A DNA stretch of 18,873 nt, taken from contig URDK01000053.1 of NCBI GenBank assembly GCA_900546485.1, positions 1-18,873 on the forward strand, given 5' to 3'. Positions within the stretch are counted from its first letter, which is position 1. Every line of letters begins with the position of its first letter. The position numbers were made by a program, and so were the translations under genes. Source of the stretch: an uncultured Eubacteriales bacterium (lineage in GTDB: Bacteria; Bacillota; Clostridia; Oscillospirales; Oscillospiraceae). Below, piece after piece: positions 6,013 to 14,903 of this stretch. The notes beneath the pieces were generated by a model. That model was given only the letters and a program-made list of their open reading frames with translations. It did no database searches and had not been told where the DNA came from.

Positions 6013-7776
6013 TCAGGTGAACAGTGCGACGAGCTTATCCCAGAGGCGGGCGAAGAAGCCCTGGTCCTCGGTCGTTTCCACTACCGGTTCGTCGCTCTCG
6101 GGGACCTCTATGGAATCGGTGGAGATGACGAACTGGACGGAGGCGGGCTCGCCGTTGCGCTCGTCCAGGAAGGACTCATAGACATATTCGCTCTCGTCGT
6201 CGCCGGTGCCGAGCAGACCGTCGAGCTGTTCGGGGATGGCCTGGGTCTCCTCGTTGAGCGTGCTGGCTCCGCCGGAGAGGCTGGATGCGCCGCTGGAGAG
6301 GCTGCTGATTCCGCTCTGGATGCCCGACCAGTTGGCCGCCAGAGTATCCACACCGCTGGTATAGGTCTTGAGCGCCTCGTTGAACTCGGCATAGTTCGCT
6401 GCGAGCTCCTCAAGGCCGCCCATCAGCTCGACGAGGCTGCCGAGGTTGATGGAACCGCCCGTGGCCGAGAGAGCGGATTCTATCTGCGTCGCCATGGTCT
6501 CAAGCGACTCCGAGACCTTGACGATGGAGGCGGAGAAGGTGGGCAGATTCTGCTCGGCAGCGTCAAATGCCGCCTTCGTCTGCTCCCAGACCGCCTTGAC
6601 GGTCTGCGCCGCCTGGTAGTTGGCGACCAGGGCGCTCAGCGCAGTGTTGTCCGGATTCGCGGCCATGAGCGCAGCTATGTCCTCCTCGGTCACGCTGGCC
6701 GCCGGTATGGAGGCGATGGCCTCGGACAGTGCGCTGTATGCCGCGCTGTATGCCGCACTGAGCTCATCTATGCCGGAGCTTATCTGGTCAAGCCCGGACT
6801 TGAGCTGACGGAGCGCGGAGGGAAGCTGCGCGAGAGACGACAGGCTTACGCTGCCGCCGGAGGGGGTCTGACCGCCCATGGAGCCTATCTGCGCAAGCGC
6901 CTGGGCTATCTGGTCCGAGGCCTCCGTGAGCTGAGCCGAGCCGGCGGAGAGCTCGGCGAGCCCGCTGCCGTACTGGGAAGCGCCGCTGTTGAGCTGGCTG
7001 GCGCCGCTGGAGAGCTGACTTGCCCCGCTGGAGAGCTGGTCAATGGCGTCCACCAGCTGACCGAGGCCATCGGTCACCTCGCTCATATCGCCTAGGCTGC
7101 TGGCAACGTCATAGGGGACGGCCGCTATGGTCATACCGTCCATGCGGAAGTCGTGCACGTCGGCCGTCAGACCCACGTCGCCGTCGGTGCCGGGGAGCAC
7201 CATGAGCGATATGGTCTTGGAGCTGCCCGCGTTCGCCGCGGTGCCGCCCGTGACGCTGACATTCTCGCAAAGTTCGGAGTCGAGCGTTATCGTGAACTGG
7301 AGCAGGTAGTTGTCGTAGAAGCCGCCGTCCACGGCCTCGTTTTTCGAGGTTTTTATGCTGATCTCAAGCTCGCCGGATTTGCCGCCGAGCTCATCGGGCG
7401 ATACCTCCTTGCCGTCGAGATAGTAGCTTATCTCGATGTTCCAGGGCAGCTCGACGCTCGTGAGGGTGCCCTCATAGTACCAGCGCCCAGGCTCAGCCTC
7501 CAGGGAGACGGCGCCGTCGGAGTATTCGATGGGCGTGGTGTCGCTGAGGTTCACGACGGAGCTGTAATCGCCGTAGTGCGTGATTGTGCCGGCGCTGGTG
7601 ACGTTCAGGGCCACGACTGCGTAGCCCTCCTGAGGCGTCCCGTTGGCATCGAGCTTTGCGTATATGACTTCCTCTGCCGTAAAGTCCGCATCGGAGGCCG
7701 CCGCTGCGGGCACGGAGCTGAGGCACAGGCAGAAGATGAGCGCTATGCAGAGCGCGGTCATGAGTTTGCGTTTCAT
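6013..7776 (-). CDS. Secreted YhgE-like coiled-coil protein paired with MMPL transporter
   Basis: A 587-residue exported protein. Residues 1-27 form a signal peptide (MKRK, hydrophobic core, cleavage likely near AAAA-SDA). Residues 30-225 look like beta-rich extracellular modules; from about 232 to 520 it is low complexity and helical, with repeats such as SSGASQL (249-255, 256-262 region) and a second block SSLSSGASSLSGGAS near 490-510, the pattern seen in the extracellular part of YhgE/Pip and RND-associated helical proteins. It lacks the membrane domains of full YhgE and ends with an amphipathic stretch FFARLWDKLVALF. Its ATG overlaps the stop of the MMPL gene by 4 nt, so the two are translationally coupled. 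I infer an extracytoplasmic partner of the transporter; the cargo is unknown. Confidence 0.75.
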   Translation of the reverse strand: MKRKLMTALCIALIFCLCLSSVPAAAASDADFTAEEVIYAKLDANGTPQEGYAVVALNVTSAGTITHYGDYSSVVNLSDTTPIEYSDGAVSLEAEPGRWYYEGTLTSVELPWNIEISYYLDGKEVSPDELGGKSGELEISIKTSKNEAVDGGFYDNYLLQFTITLDSELCENVSVTGGTAANAGSSKTISLMVLPGTDGDVGLTADVHDFRMDGMTIAAVPYDVASSLGDMSEVTDGLGQLVDAIDQLSSGASQLSSGASQLNSGASQYGSGLAELSAGSAQLTEASDQIAQALAQIGSMGGQTPSGGSVSLSSLAQLPSALRQLKSGLDQISSGIDELSAAYSAAYSALSEAIASIPAASVTEEDIAALMAANPDNTALSALVANYQAAQTVKAVWEQTKAAFDAAEQNLPTFSASIVKVSESLETMATQIESALSATGGSINLGSLVELMGGLEELAANYAEFNEALKTYTSGVDTLAANWSGIQSGISSLSSGASSLSGGASTLNEETQAIPEQLDGLLGTGDDESEYVYESFLDERNGEPASVQFVISTDSIEVPESDEPVVETTEDQGFFARLWDKLVALFT

Positions 7777-9845
7777 TTCGTTTCGACCTCCTTGTCGGTC
7801 TTTTTGAGGAATCCGGATTTCAGTGTGAGCTTTGCCGTAAGCGGGTCAAAGAGCATGAGCAGCGCGGGCAGGGCCAGCAGCACCATGGCCATGGAGAGCA
7901 GAGTGCCGCGGCACAGCAGAGTGCCGAGCTCGGCCACGACGCTGAGCGAGGACGAGAAGTTCAGGCAGAAGCCCGCAGCGGAGAGTATGAGGCCGCTCGT
8001 GAGCACGGAGATGAAGTTCTTGGTGAGCGTGGCCTCCACCGCCGCGCGCTTGCCCATTGTGCGCCGGTTGACGACATAGCCCTCCGTCATGAGTATGGCG
8101 TAATCTATCGTAGCGCCGAGCTGGACCGTGTTTATGACAAGGTAGCCCAGGTAGACCAATGGCGTATCCGTGAAATACGGCACAGAGAGGTTTATCCATA
8201 TGGCCGACTCGATGACAAAGAGCAGGATGAACGGCAGTGTCAGCGAGCGGAAGGTCACGAGCAGCGTGAGGAAGATGAAGGCTATGGCGATGAGGTTCAC
8301 CGTGACGGAGTCATCGGTGACCACGTCGCGCATGTCCATGAGGTTGGCGCACTGGCCGCAGGCCCAGTACTCGTCGTAGAACTCAGCCGCCGCCTCTCGC
8401 ACCGCGGTGACAACGGCAAAGGCGTCATCGCCCTCCTCTCCCGTGTCGGTATAGATGATTATTCTCGCGTAGTTTTCAGAGTAGAACTGCGAGACGATGT
8501 CGTCGGAGAGGAAGCCCGAGGGTATCTTGCCCACCGTGCCGGCGTAGGAGAGAACGCTGGTAACGTGGTCTATTTCGGATATCTCTTCTGCAAGCTCGGC
8601 CTCTGCGCCGGGATCTCCGCGAGGCACGAGCAGGACTATGGCCTGGCTCTCGCCGAAGGTCTCGTTTATGAGCTCGGTATCCGCACCGTAGCGAACACCG
8701 GGGTCGGGACTGCCCATGCCGTAGAGGAAGTCCGCGCGGCTCTGGCCAAGGTAGCAGGGCACAACGACGAGGATCACAAGTATGAGCGCCGGGATACGGA
8801 CCTTGACGAAGATTTTGCCTACCTTACCCATTTCGGGGAGGATGCGCTTGTGGTGCGTCTTGTCGATGAGCTTCATGCAGGAGAGCGCAAGCGCCGGGAG
8901 GAACACCATGACGCTTATGTAGCTGAGCACAACGCCCTTGACAAGGTTGAGGCCCAGGTCGCTGCCTATGCCGAAGCGCATGAAGATCAGCGCCAGGAAG
9001 CCGAACACCGTCGTAGCCGCCGAGGCGGCTATCGAGGAGAAGGACTCCTTGATAGCCATGCGCATGGCCTCCTCGGCGTCGGGTATCTCCTTGCGGTGGC
9101 GCTCAAAGCTGTTGAGCAGGAAGATGGCATAGTCCAGCGATACGGCCAGCTGCATGATGGGGCTGACCGACTGCGTCACGAAGCTTATCTCCCCGAAGAC
9201 GATGTTGGTGCCCATATTGATGAGCACCGCGACGCCTATGGTCACAAGGAAGAGCAGCGGCGCTATCCAGGAGGTGGTGGTGAGCAGCAGCAAAATGATG
9301 ATGAGCGGCACCAGTACGGCCGCGGCGCCGATGACCTCGCTGACGGCCAGCTTCTGCATGCTGGCGGTGCTGGCCGCGTCGCCGGAGATGGCCCCGTCGT
9401 CGCCTATTATCTCATAGATGGCGTCCGTCGCCTCAACCTCGCGGCCGCTCTCGATCGTGACCGAGTAGAGCGCCGTACCATCCTTCCAGTACTGGCTGAC
9501 AGTTGCCTCGTCCATGAGCTCCACGGGGGTGGTCATGTCCTCGACGTCGTCCAGCCACATGACGTCCGTGACGCCGGGCGCCTGGACGATCTCCTCCTTC
9601 AGCTCGAGAGCCTCGGAGATGGTGAGGTCAACTGCCATGACCCTCGTGTTCGGTACGCCGGAGCCGAACTCCTCCAGCATAAGGTCGAGCGCAACGGTGC
9701 TCTCTGCGTCTTCCGGCAGATAGTCCGTGAGGTCGTAGTTTACCTCGACCCCCAGAAAGAGCACGGCGCACACGATGGCACAGATGATAAAGACGGCGAT
9801 CACCGGCCGGCGATGCCGGGTGATGCCCTGCGTGAATCGATCCAT
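7773..9845 (-). CDS. MMPL/RND superfamily transporter
   Basis: A 690-residue inner-membrane exporter of the RND superfamily, MMPL branch, driven by proton flow. It is an internal duplication: TM1 (about 14-32), an extracellular loop (33-168), a bundle of helices (170-325), then a second copy with TM near 351-365, another extracellular loop and a final helical bundle. The conserved TM4 and TM10 signatures are LAVSLDYAIFLLNSFERH (233-250) and IDYAILMTEG in the second half, each with the Asp-Tyr pair typical of MMPL proteins. Start ATG has AGGAGG 6 nt upstream. It heads the operon with the YhgE-like gene and is divergent from a TetR gene, the usual arrangement for a locally regulated exporter. 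Substrates of the family range from lipids to drugs and peptides; sequence does not decide. Confidence 0.92.
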   Translation of the reverse strand: MDRFTQGITRHRRPVIAVFIICAIVCAVLFLGVEVNYDLTDYLPEDAESTVALDLMLEEFGSGVPNTRVMAVDLTISEALELKEEIVQAPGVTDVMWLDDVEDMTTPVELMDEATVSQYWKDGTALYSVTIESGREVEATDAIYEIIGDDGAISGDAASTASMQKLAVSEVIGAAAVLVPLIIILLLLTTTSWIAPLLFLVTIGVAVLINMGTNIVFGEISFVTQSVSPIMQLAVSLDYAIFLLNSFERHRKEIPDAEEAMRMAIKESFSSIAASAATTVFGFLALIFMRFGIGSDLGLNLVKGVVLSYISVMVFLPALALSCMKLIDKTHHKRILPEMGKVGKIFVKVRIPALILVILVVVPCYLGQSRADFLYGMGSPDPGVRYGADTELINETFGESQAIVLLVPRGDPGAEAELAEEISEIDHVTSVLSYAGTVGKIPSGFLSDDIVSQFYSENYARIIIYTDTGEEGDDAFAVVTAVREAAAEFYDEYWACGQCANLMDMRDVVTDDSVTVNLIAIAFIFLTLLVTFRSLTLPFILLFVIESAIWINLSVPYFTDTPLVYLGYLVINTVQLGATIDYAILMTEGYVVNRRTMGKRAAVEATLTKNFISVLTSGLILSAAGFCLNFSSSLSVVAELGTLLCRGTLLSMAMVLLALPALLMLFDPLTAKLTLKSGFLKKTDKEVETK

Positions 9846-9891
9846 GGCAGTCCTCCTATTGAACGGTTTGTTGACATACTTACGTTTTTAT

Positions 9892-9919
9892 AGTATATTT
9901 CGTTTTGCAAATGAAGCAA
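9892..9919 (-). promoter_or_regulatory. Sigma-A-like promoter of the MMPL operon
   Basis: Minus strand -35 TTGCTT (9914-9919), 16-nt spacer, -10 TATACT (9892-9897). It lies about 45 nt before the MMPL start codon in an AT-rich divergent spacer. Consensus match only. Confidence 0.55.
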
Positions 9920-9932
9920 CAGACAGTTTCAT
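9911..9932. promoter_or_regulatory. Candidate TetR operator overlapping the MMPL -35 box
   Basis: Imperfect inverted repeat ATGAAGC-N8-GTTTCAT (6 of 7 positions symmetric) in the spacer between the divergent TetR and MMPL genes. It covers the proposed -35 element, a position fit for repression. The assignment is inference from position and symmetry; other short repeats exist in this AT-rich spacer. Confidence 0.35.
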
Positions 9933-10009
9933 AAAATATGCAAAATATTAAACGTTTTTGGCATAATTGTATAGGAGTACACAAAAATTTTAATTTTTAG
10001 AGGTAAAAC

Positions 10010-10576
10010 ATGCCTGAAAAGAAGCAGGATGCGCGCGTGCGCTACACAAAAATGATGATACGCAACAGCCTGTTGGAGCTGTTGAGCACAAAGCCCATAG
10101 CGAAGATAACGGTGACCGAGATCTGCGAGCGCGCGGGGATAAACCGTGCGACTTTCTATGCGCACTACTCGGACCCGTCCGACCTGCTGCACAGTCTGGA
10201 GTCGGAGATTATAGAGGACGTGACGCGCTGGGTGCGTCCGGCGCTGACCGCCTCGGGCACCGACCTCAAGGACGTGCTCACGCGGCTGGTGGAGTACATC
10301 GGCGAAAACGCAGACATCTGCTCCATACTGCTCTCGGACAAGGGCGACACCAGCTTCCAGACCAAGGTGGTGGACGTGATTGAAGGGCAATTCATGAGCT
10401 CCTGGGCCTCAGCACGACAGCTCAGCCAAGAGGACGCGGAATATCTCTATACCTTCATCGCGCTGGGCAGCGTGGGCCTCATCCGCAAGTGGCTGGCCGA
10501 CGGCATGAAGAAGCCCGCTTCGGAGATCGCGGACCTCATTATCAAGATCTCCAACGTTGGCTACTGCGGGTTTTGA
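10010..10576 (+). CDS. TetR/AcrR family transcriptional regulator
   Basis: A 188-residue one-component regulator. The N-terminal DNA-binding domain shows the TetR pattern: a first helix IRNSLLELLSTKPIAKITV (17-35), then the helix-turn-helix ICERAGINRATFYAHYSDPSDLL (38-60). The rest is a helical ligand/dimer domain, like the short C-terminal domain of DhaS-like TetR proteins. A ribosome binding site AGAGG precedes the ATG by about 6 nt. It is divergent from the MMPL/YhgE-like operon across a 164-nt spacer holding a candidate operator, so it likely represses that exporter and possibly itself. Its stop is 2 nt before the pyruvate-kinase-like gene, so that gene is probably cotranscribed. The inducing ligand is unknown. 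Confidence 0.9.
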   Translation: MPEKKQDARVRYTKMMIRNSLLELLSTKPIAKITVTEICERAGINRATFYAHYSDPSDLLHSLESEIIEDVTRWVRPALTASGTDLKDVLTRLVEYIGENADICSILLSDKGDTSFQTKVVDVIEGQFMSSWASARQLSQEDAEYLYTFIALGSVGLIRKWLADGMKKPASEIADLIIKISNVGYCGF

Positions 10577-10578
10577 TT

Positions 10579-11553
10579 ATGGAGCTGTACGGAACTTTGG
10601 GGCCGGCCTGCGCGGATGCGCAGACGCTGGGACTTATGCTGGACGCGGGTATGACGGGTGCGCGTCTGAATCTTTCGCACACTGGCCTGGAGGGCGGTGC
10701 AAGATTTATAGAGGCACTCTTTGAGGCGGGGCGCAGCCGCGGCGTGGAGCCGGAGCTGCTCATAGACACGCAGGGCCCGGAGCTGCGCACGGGCACGCTC
10801 GCCTCGCCGCTGACGCTCTCAAAGGGCGACATCGTGACCCTGGGCGGGGAGGGCATACCCCTGCCGCAGACCGTGCTTGAGCTGCTCAGGCCCGGGGTCG
10901 AGCTGCTGCTGGACGATGCGCGGCTGAGCCTCGGCGTGCTGGAGAGTGACGGCGCCTCGGCGCGCGCTGAGGTGCTGCGCGGCGGGGTGCTGGGAAGCCG
11001 GAAGGGCGTAACCCTGCCCGGGCTCGAGGCGGCCGCGCCGCCGCTCACGGAGAGCGACAGACAGAATCTTGCCGCGGCGAGGTCCTGGGGCGTCACGGCG
11101 GTGATGCAGTCCTTCACGCGCTCGGCGTCGGACATAGCGGCCGTGCGCGGCGTGCTGGACGCGGGCGGAGGCGAAACCATCCGCGTATTCGCCAAGGTGG
11201 AGAGCCGCGGCGGTGTGGAGGCCCTGCCCGAGTTGCTGGGCGTATCGGATATGATAGTCATAGCCCGGGGCGACCTCGGCAGCTCCTGCGGGCTCTACGC
11301 CGTCCCCGCGCTGCAGAAGAGCATAGCCAAGCAGTGCCGCGAGGCGGGGACTCCCTTCATGGTGGTGACGCAGCTACTCTATTCGATGCAGAAAAATCCC
11401 GTACCCACCCGCGCGGAGGTATCCGACATATATAACGCCGTGCTTGACGGAGCCTCGGCGCTGATGCTGACAAACGAAACCGCCGCCGGCGAATACCCCG
11501 TAGCAGCCATGGCGGCCCTCGCCAGGGCCGCACGCTCCGCGCTGGAGAACTGA
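10579..11553 (+). CDS. Short pyruvate-kinase-like protein without C-terminal domain
   Basis: A 324-residue protein clearly homologous to pyruvate kinase (phosphoenolpyruvate + ADP to pyruvate + ATP), which is normally 470-585 residues. Active-site motifs are present: GTLGPA (5-10), ARLNLSH (28-34, with Arg29, Asn31, Ser33), DTQGPELRTG (63-72), FAKVESRGG (204-212, catalytic Lys206 and metal ligand Glu208), IARGDLG (228-234, Asp232), and VVTQLLYSMQKNPVPTRAEV (262-281, Thr264). It ends after MLTNETAAGEYP plus one helix, so the C-terminal allosteric domain is wholly absent and the B domain is short. The start is ATG 2 nt after the TetR stop. A clean terminator follows, so the short end is real, not a frameshift. 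It could be a working unregulated kinase or a repurposed paralogue. Confidence 0.85.
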   Translation: MELYGTLGPACADAQTLGLMLDAGMTGARLNLSHTGLEGGARFIEALFEAGRSRGVEPELLIDTQGPELRTGTLASPLTLSKGDIVTLGGEGIPLPQTVLELLRPGVELLLDDARLSLGVLESDGASARAEVLRGGVLGSRKGVTLPGLEAAAPPLTESDRQNLAAARSWGVTAVMQSFTRSASDIAAVRGVLDAGGGETIRVFAKVESRGGVEALPELLGVSDMIVIARGDLGSSCGLYAVPALQKSIAKQCREAGTPFMVVTQLLYSMQKNPVPTRAEVSDIYNAVLDGASALMLTNETAAGEYPVAAMAALARAARSALEN

Positions 11554-11566
11554 AGACAAAAGAAAA

Positions 11567-11598
11567 CCGCCGCCCCATGAGGGGCGGCGGCTGTTTTT
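11567..11598. terminator. Bidirectional terminator between convergent pyruvate-kinase-like gene and pta
   Basis: A perfect 10-bp stem CCGCCGCCCC / GGGGCGGCGG around ATGA. On the plus strand CTGTTTTT follows; on the minus strand TTTTCTTTT follows. It begins 14 nt after the stop of the plus-strand gene and 14 nt beyond the pta stop. Confidence 0.93.
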
Positions 11599-11611
11599 AC
11601 ATCTGCCGGAC

Positions 11612-12610
11612 TCAGGCGAGGGCGGCGGTGATGATGGACATCTGATAGACCTCCTCGGCGTTGCAGCCGCGGGAGAGGTCGTTGATGGGGGCGTTCAGGC
11701 CGGTGAGGATGGGGCCGTAGGCGTCGAAGCCGCCGAGGCGCTGGGCTATCTTATAGCCGATGTTGCCGGACTGGATCTCCGGGAAGACAAAGGTGTTGGC
11801 GTAGCCGGCGACCTTGCTGCCGGGGAACTTCAGCTGGCCAACGGTGGGAGAAACGGCGGCGTCGAACTGCATCTCGCCGTCTATGTCGAATTCGGGGGCC
11901 AGGGCCTTGGCCTTGGCGCAGGCCTCGCGGGCGAGGTCGACGTTCGGGCCCTTGCCGCTGCCCTTGGTGGAGTAGCTCAGGAAGGCCACCTTCGGCTCTA
12001 TGCCGAAGACCTTGGCGACACGGGCGCACTCCACGCCGGTCTCGGCCAGCTTGTCCGCCGCGGAGAAGGTGACGTTGCCGTCCTTATCCACGGTGTCGGT
12101 GTAGTCGATGTTGATGGCGCAGTCGCCCATGGCGAGCATCTCGTCGCCGCGTACCATGATGAAGACGCTGCTCACGAGGTGGCTGCCCGGCTTGGTCTTG
12201 ACGAGCTGCAGCGCGGGACGGACGGTGTCGGCGGTGGAATAGGTGGCGCCGCCCAGCAGGGCATCGGCCTTGCCCATCTTCACGAGCATGGTGCCGAAGT
12301 AGTTCGACTTCTTCAGGGCGGCGGCGCAGTCCTCGGCGCTCATCTTGCCCTTGCGCAGGGCGACCATGGTCTCGACCATCTCGTCGAAGCCCTCGTAGTT
12401 CTCGGGGTCGATTATCTCGAGGCCCTCAATGTCGAAGCCGCCCTTAGCGGCAGCAGCCTTGACCTCATCGACATTGCCGACGAGGACGGGGGTGAGGAAA
12501 CCGTCGGCCTTCAGCCTGGCGGCGCTCTCGAGAATGCGGGCGTCCGTGCCCTCGGTGTAGACTATCTTGCGGGGATTCTTTTTGAGTATTTCAACAAGGT
12601 TCTCAAACAT
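11612..12610 (-). CDS. pta: Phosphate acetyltransferase
   Basis: Cytoplasmic enzyme interconverting acetyl-CoA plus phosphate with acetyl phosphate plus CoA, the step that with acetate kinase makes ATP in fermenting anaerobes. The 332 residues match the single-domain Pta size. Visible family stretches are IVYTEGTDARILESAARL (16-33), the NYFGTMLVKMGKADALLGGA region, GSHLVSSVFIM, FLSYSTKGSGKGP and, near the end, GYANTFVFPEIQSGNIGYKI and GPILTGLNAPINDLSRG. The ATG at 12610 (MFENLVEIL) is chosen because family proteins start there and GGAGG lies 10 nt upstream; an upstream in-frame ATG adds 28 residues encoded across the promoter. Acetate kinase is not adjacent, so ackA must lie elsewhere. A promoter is seen upstream and a terminator downstream, so it is a single-gene unit. 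Confidence 0.95.
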   Translation of the reverse strand: MFENLVEILKKNPRKIVYTEGTDARILESAARLKADGFLTPVLVGNVDEVKAAAAKGGFDIEGLEIIDPENYEGFDEMVETMVALRKGKMSAEDCAAALKKSNYFGTMLVKMGKADALLGGATYSTADTVRPALQLVKTKPGSHLVSSVFIMVRGDEMLAMGDCAINIDYTDTVDKDGNVTFSAADKLAETGVECARVAKVFGIEPKVAFLSYSTKGSGKGPNVDLAREACAKAKALAPEFDIDGEMQFDAAVSPTVGQLKFPGSKVAGYANTFVFPEIQSGNIGYKIAQRLGGFDAYGPILTGLNAPINDLSRGCNAEEVYQMSIITAALA

Positions 12611-12665
12611 TATGCAACAGCCTCCATATTGATTTGGCGGACGCGCCGCCTCATTCAGACAATCA

Positions 12666-12694
12666 ATTCTACCACCCTGTCCGACGCTTTTCAA
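12666..12694 (-). promoter_or_regulatory. Sigma-A-like promoter of pta
   Basis: Minus strand -35 TTGAAA (12689-12694), 17-nt spacer, -10 TAGAAT (12666-12671): five of six consensus bases in each box. It gives a leader of about 50 nt. It is back-to-back with the promoter of the XRE-lepA unit, only 14 nt away from that -35 box. Confidence 0.7.
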
Positions 12695-12708
12695 GTCCCG
12701 ACAGGGTC

Positions 12709-12737
12709 TTTACAAGGGGGCAAAGGGCAGTTATAAT
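12709..12737 (+). promoter_or_regulatory. Sigma-A-like promoter of the XRE-lepA operon
   Basis: -35 TTTACA (12709-12714), 17-nt spacer, perfect -10 TATAAT (12732-12737). Expected start near 12744, leader about 37 nt with GGAGG before the XRE start codon. Best promoter match in the window. Confidence 0.75.
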
Positions 12738-12780
12738 ACTATTTGTAATCAAACATTGAATTTTGGGGCGGAGGTAACAC

Positions 12781-13085
12781 ATGCCAAGAACATTCAGCGA
12801 GGCGATGAGTGCGCTGCGTCGTGAGCAGGGACTCAGCCAGCGCAAGGCCGCCTCCGAGCTGCACATCAGCCAGGCGCTGCTCAGCCACTACGAAAACGGC
12901 GCGCGTGAGCCGGGACTCGAATTCGTGGTCCGGGCCTGCGACTACTACGGAGTTTCGGCGGACTACCTGCTCGGCAGGACCGACGAGCCCGGCGGGGCCG
13001 CGCTCACAGAGCGGCTGCGCAGTCTCTCGAAGGAGCTGCGCGCCATGGCAGACAGCGTTGAAAGCATAGCGGAGGACGGCAAGAT

Positions 13086-13089
<4 letters not shown>
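12781..13089 (+). CDS. XRE-family helix-turn-helix regulator upstream of lepA
   Basis: A 102-residue DNA-binding protein. Residues 6-63 form a Cro/C1-type HTH: ALRREQGLSQRKAASELHIS then QALLSHYENGAREPGLEFVV, with the family ending YYGVSADYLLGRTDEP (55-70). The last 30 residues form a helix of alternating charged and hydrophobic residues that may dimerise. GGAGGTAAC lies just upstream of the ATG. The stop codon overlaps the lepA start by 4 nt (ATGA), so the two are coupled. It may autoregulate the unit; no clear palindromic operator was recognised at the promoter. Stand-alone XRE proteins of this form are common in Firmicutes and functions vary, so the target remains open. Confidence 0.9.
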
Positions 13090-14888
<1,799 letters not shown>

Positions 14889-14903
14889 GAAGGGAGGCAC
14901 ACA

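Noticed and set aside
6740..7030. DNA tandem repeats or a CRISPR-like array in the YhgE-like gene
   Set aside because: The repetition follows short Ser-Gly-Ala-Ser-Gln-Leu protein repeats and helical patterns, with no constant-length repeat and spacer units.
8565..9893. 442-codon open frame on the plus strand opposite the MMPL gene
   Set aside because: It is antisense to a clear transporter, rich in His, Arg and Asp as expected from reversed GC-rich codons, and has no recognisable motif.
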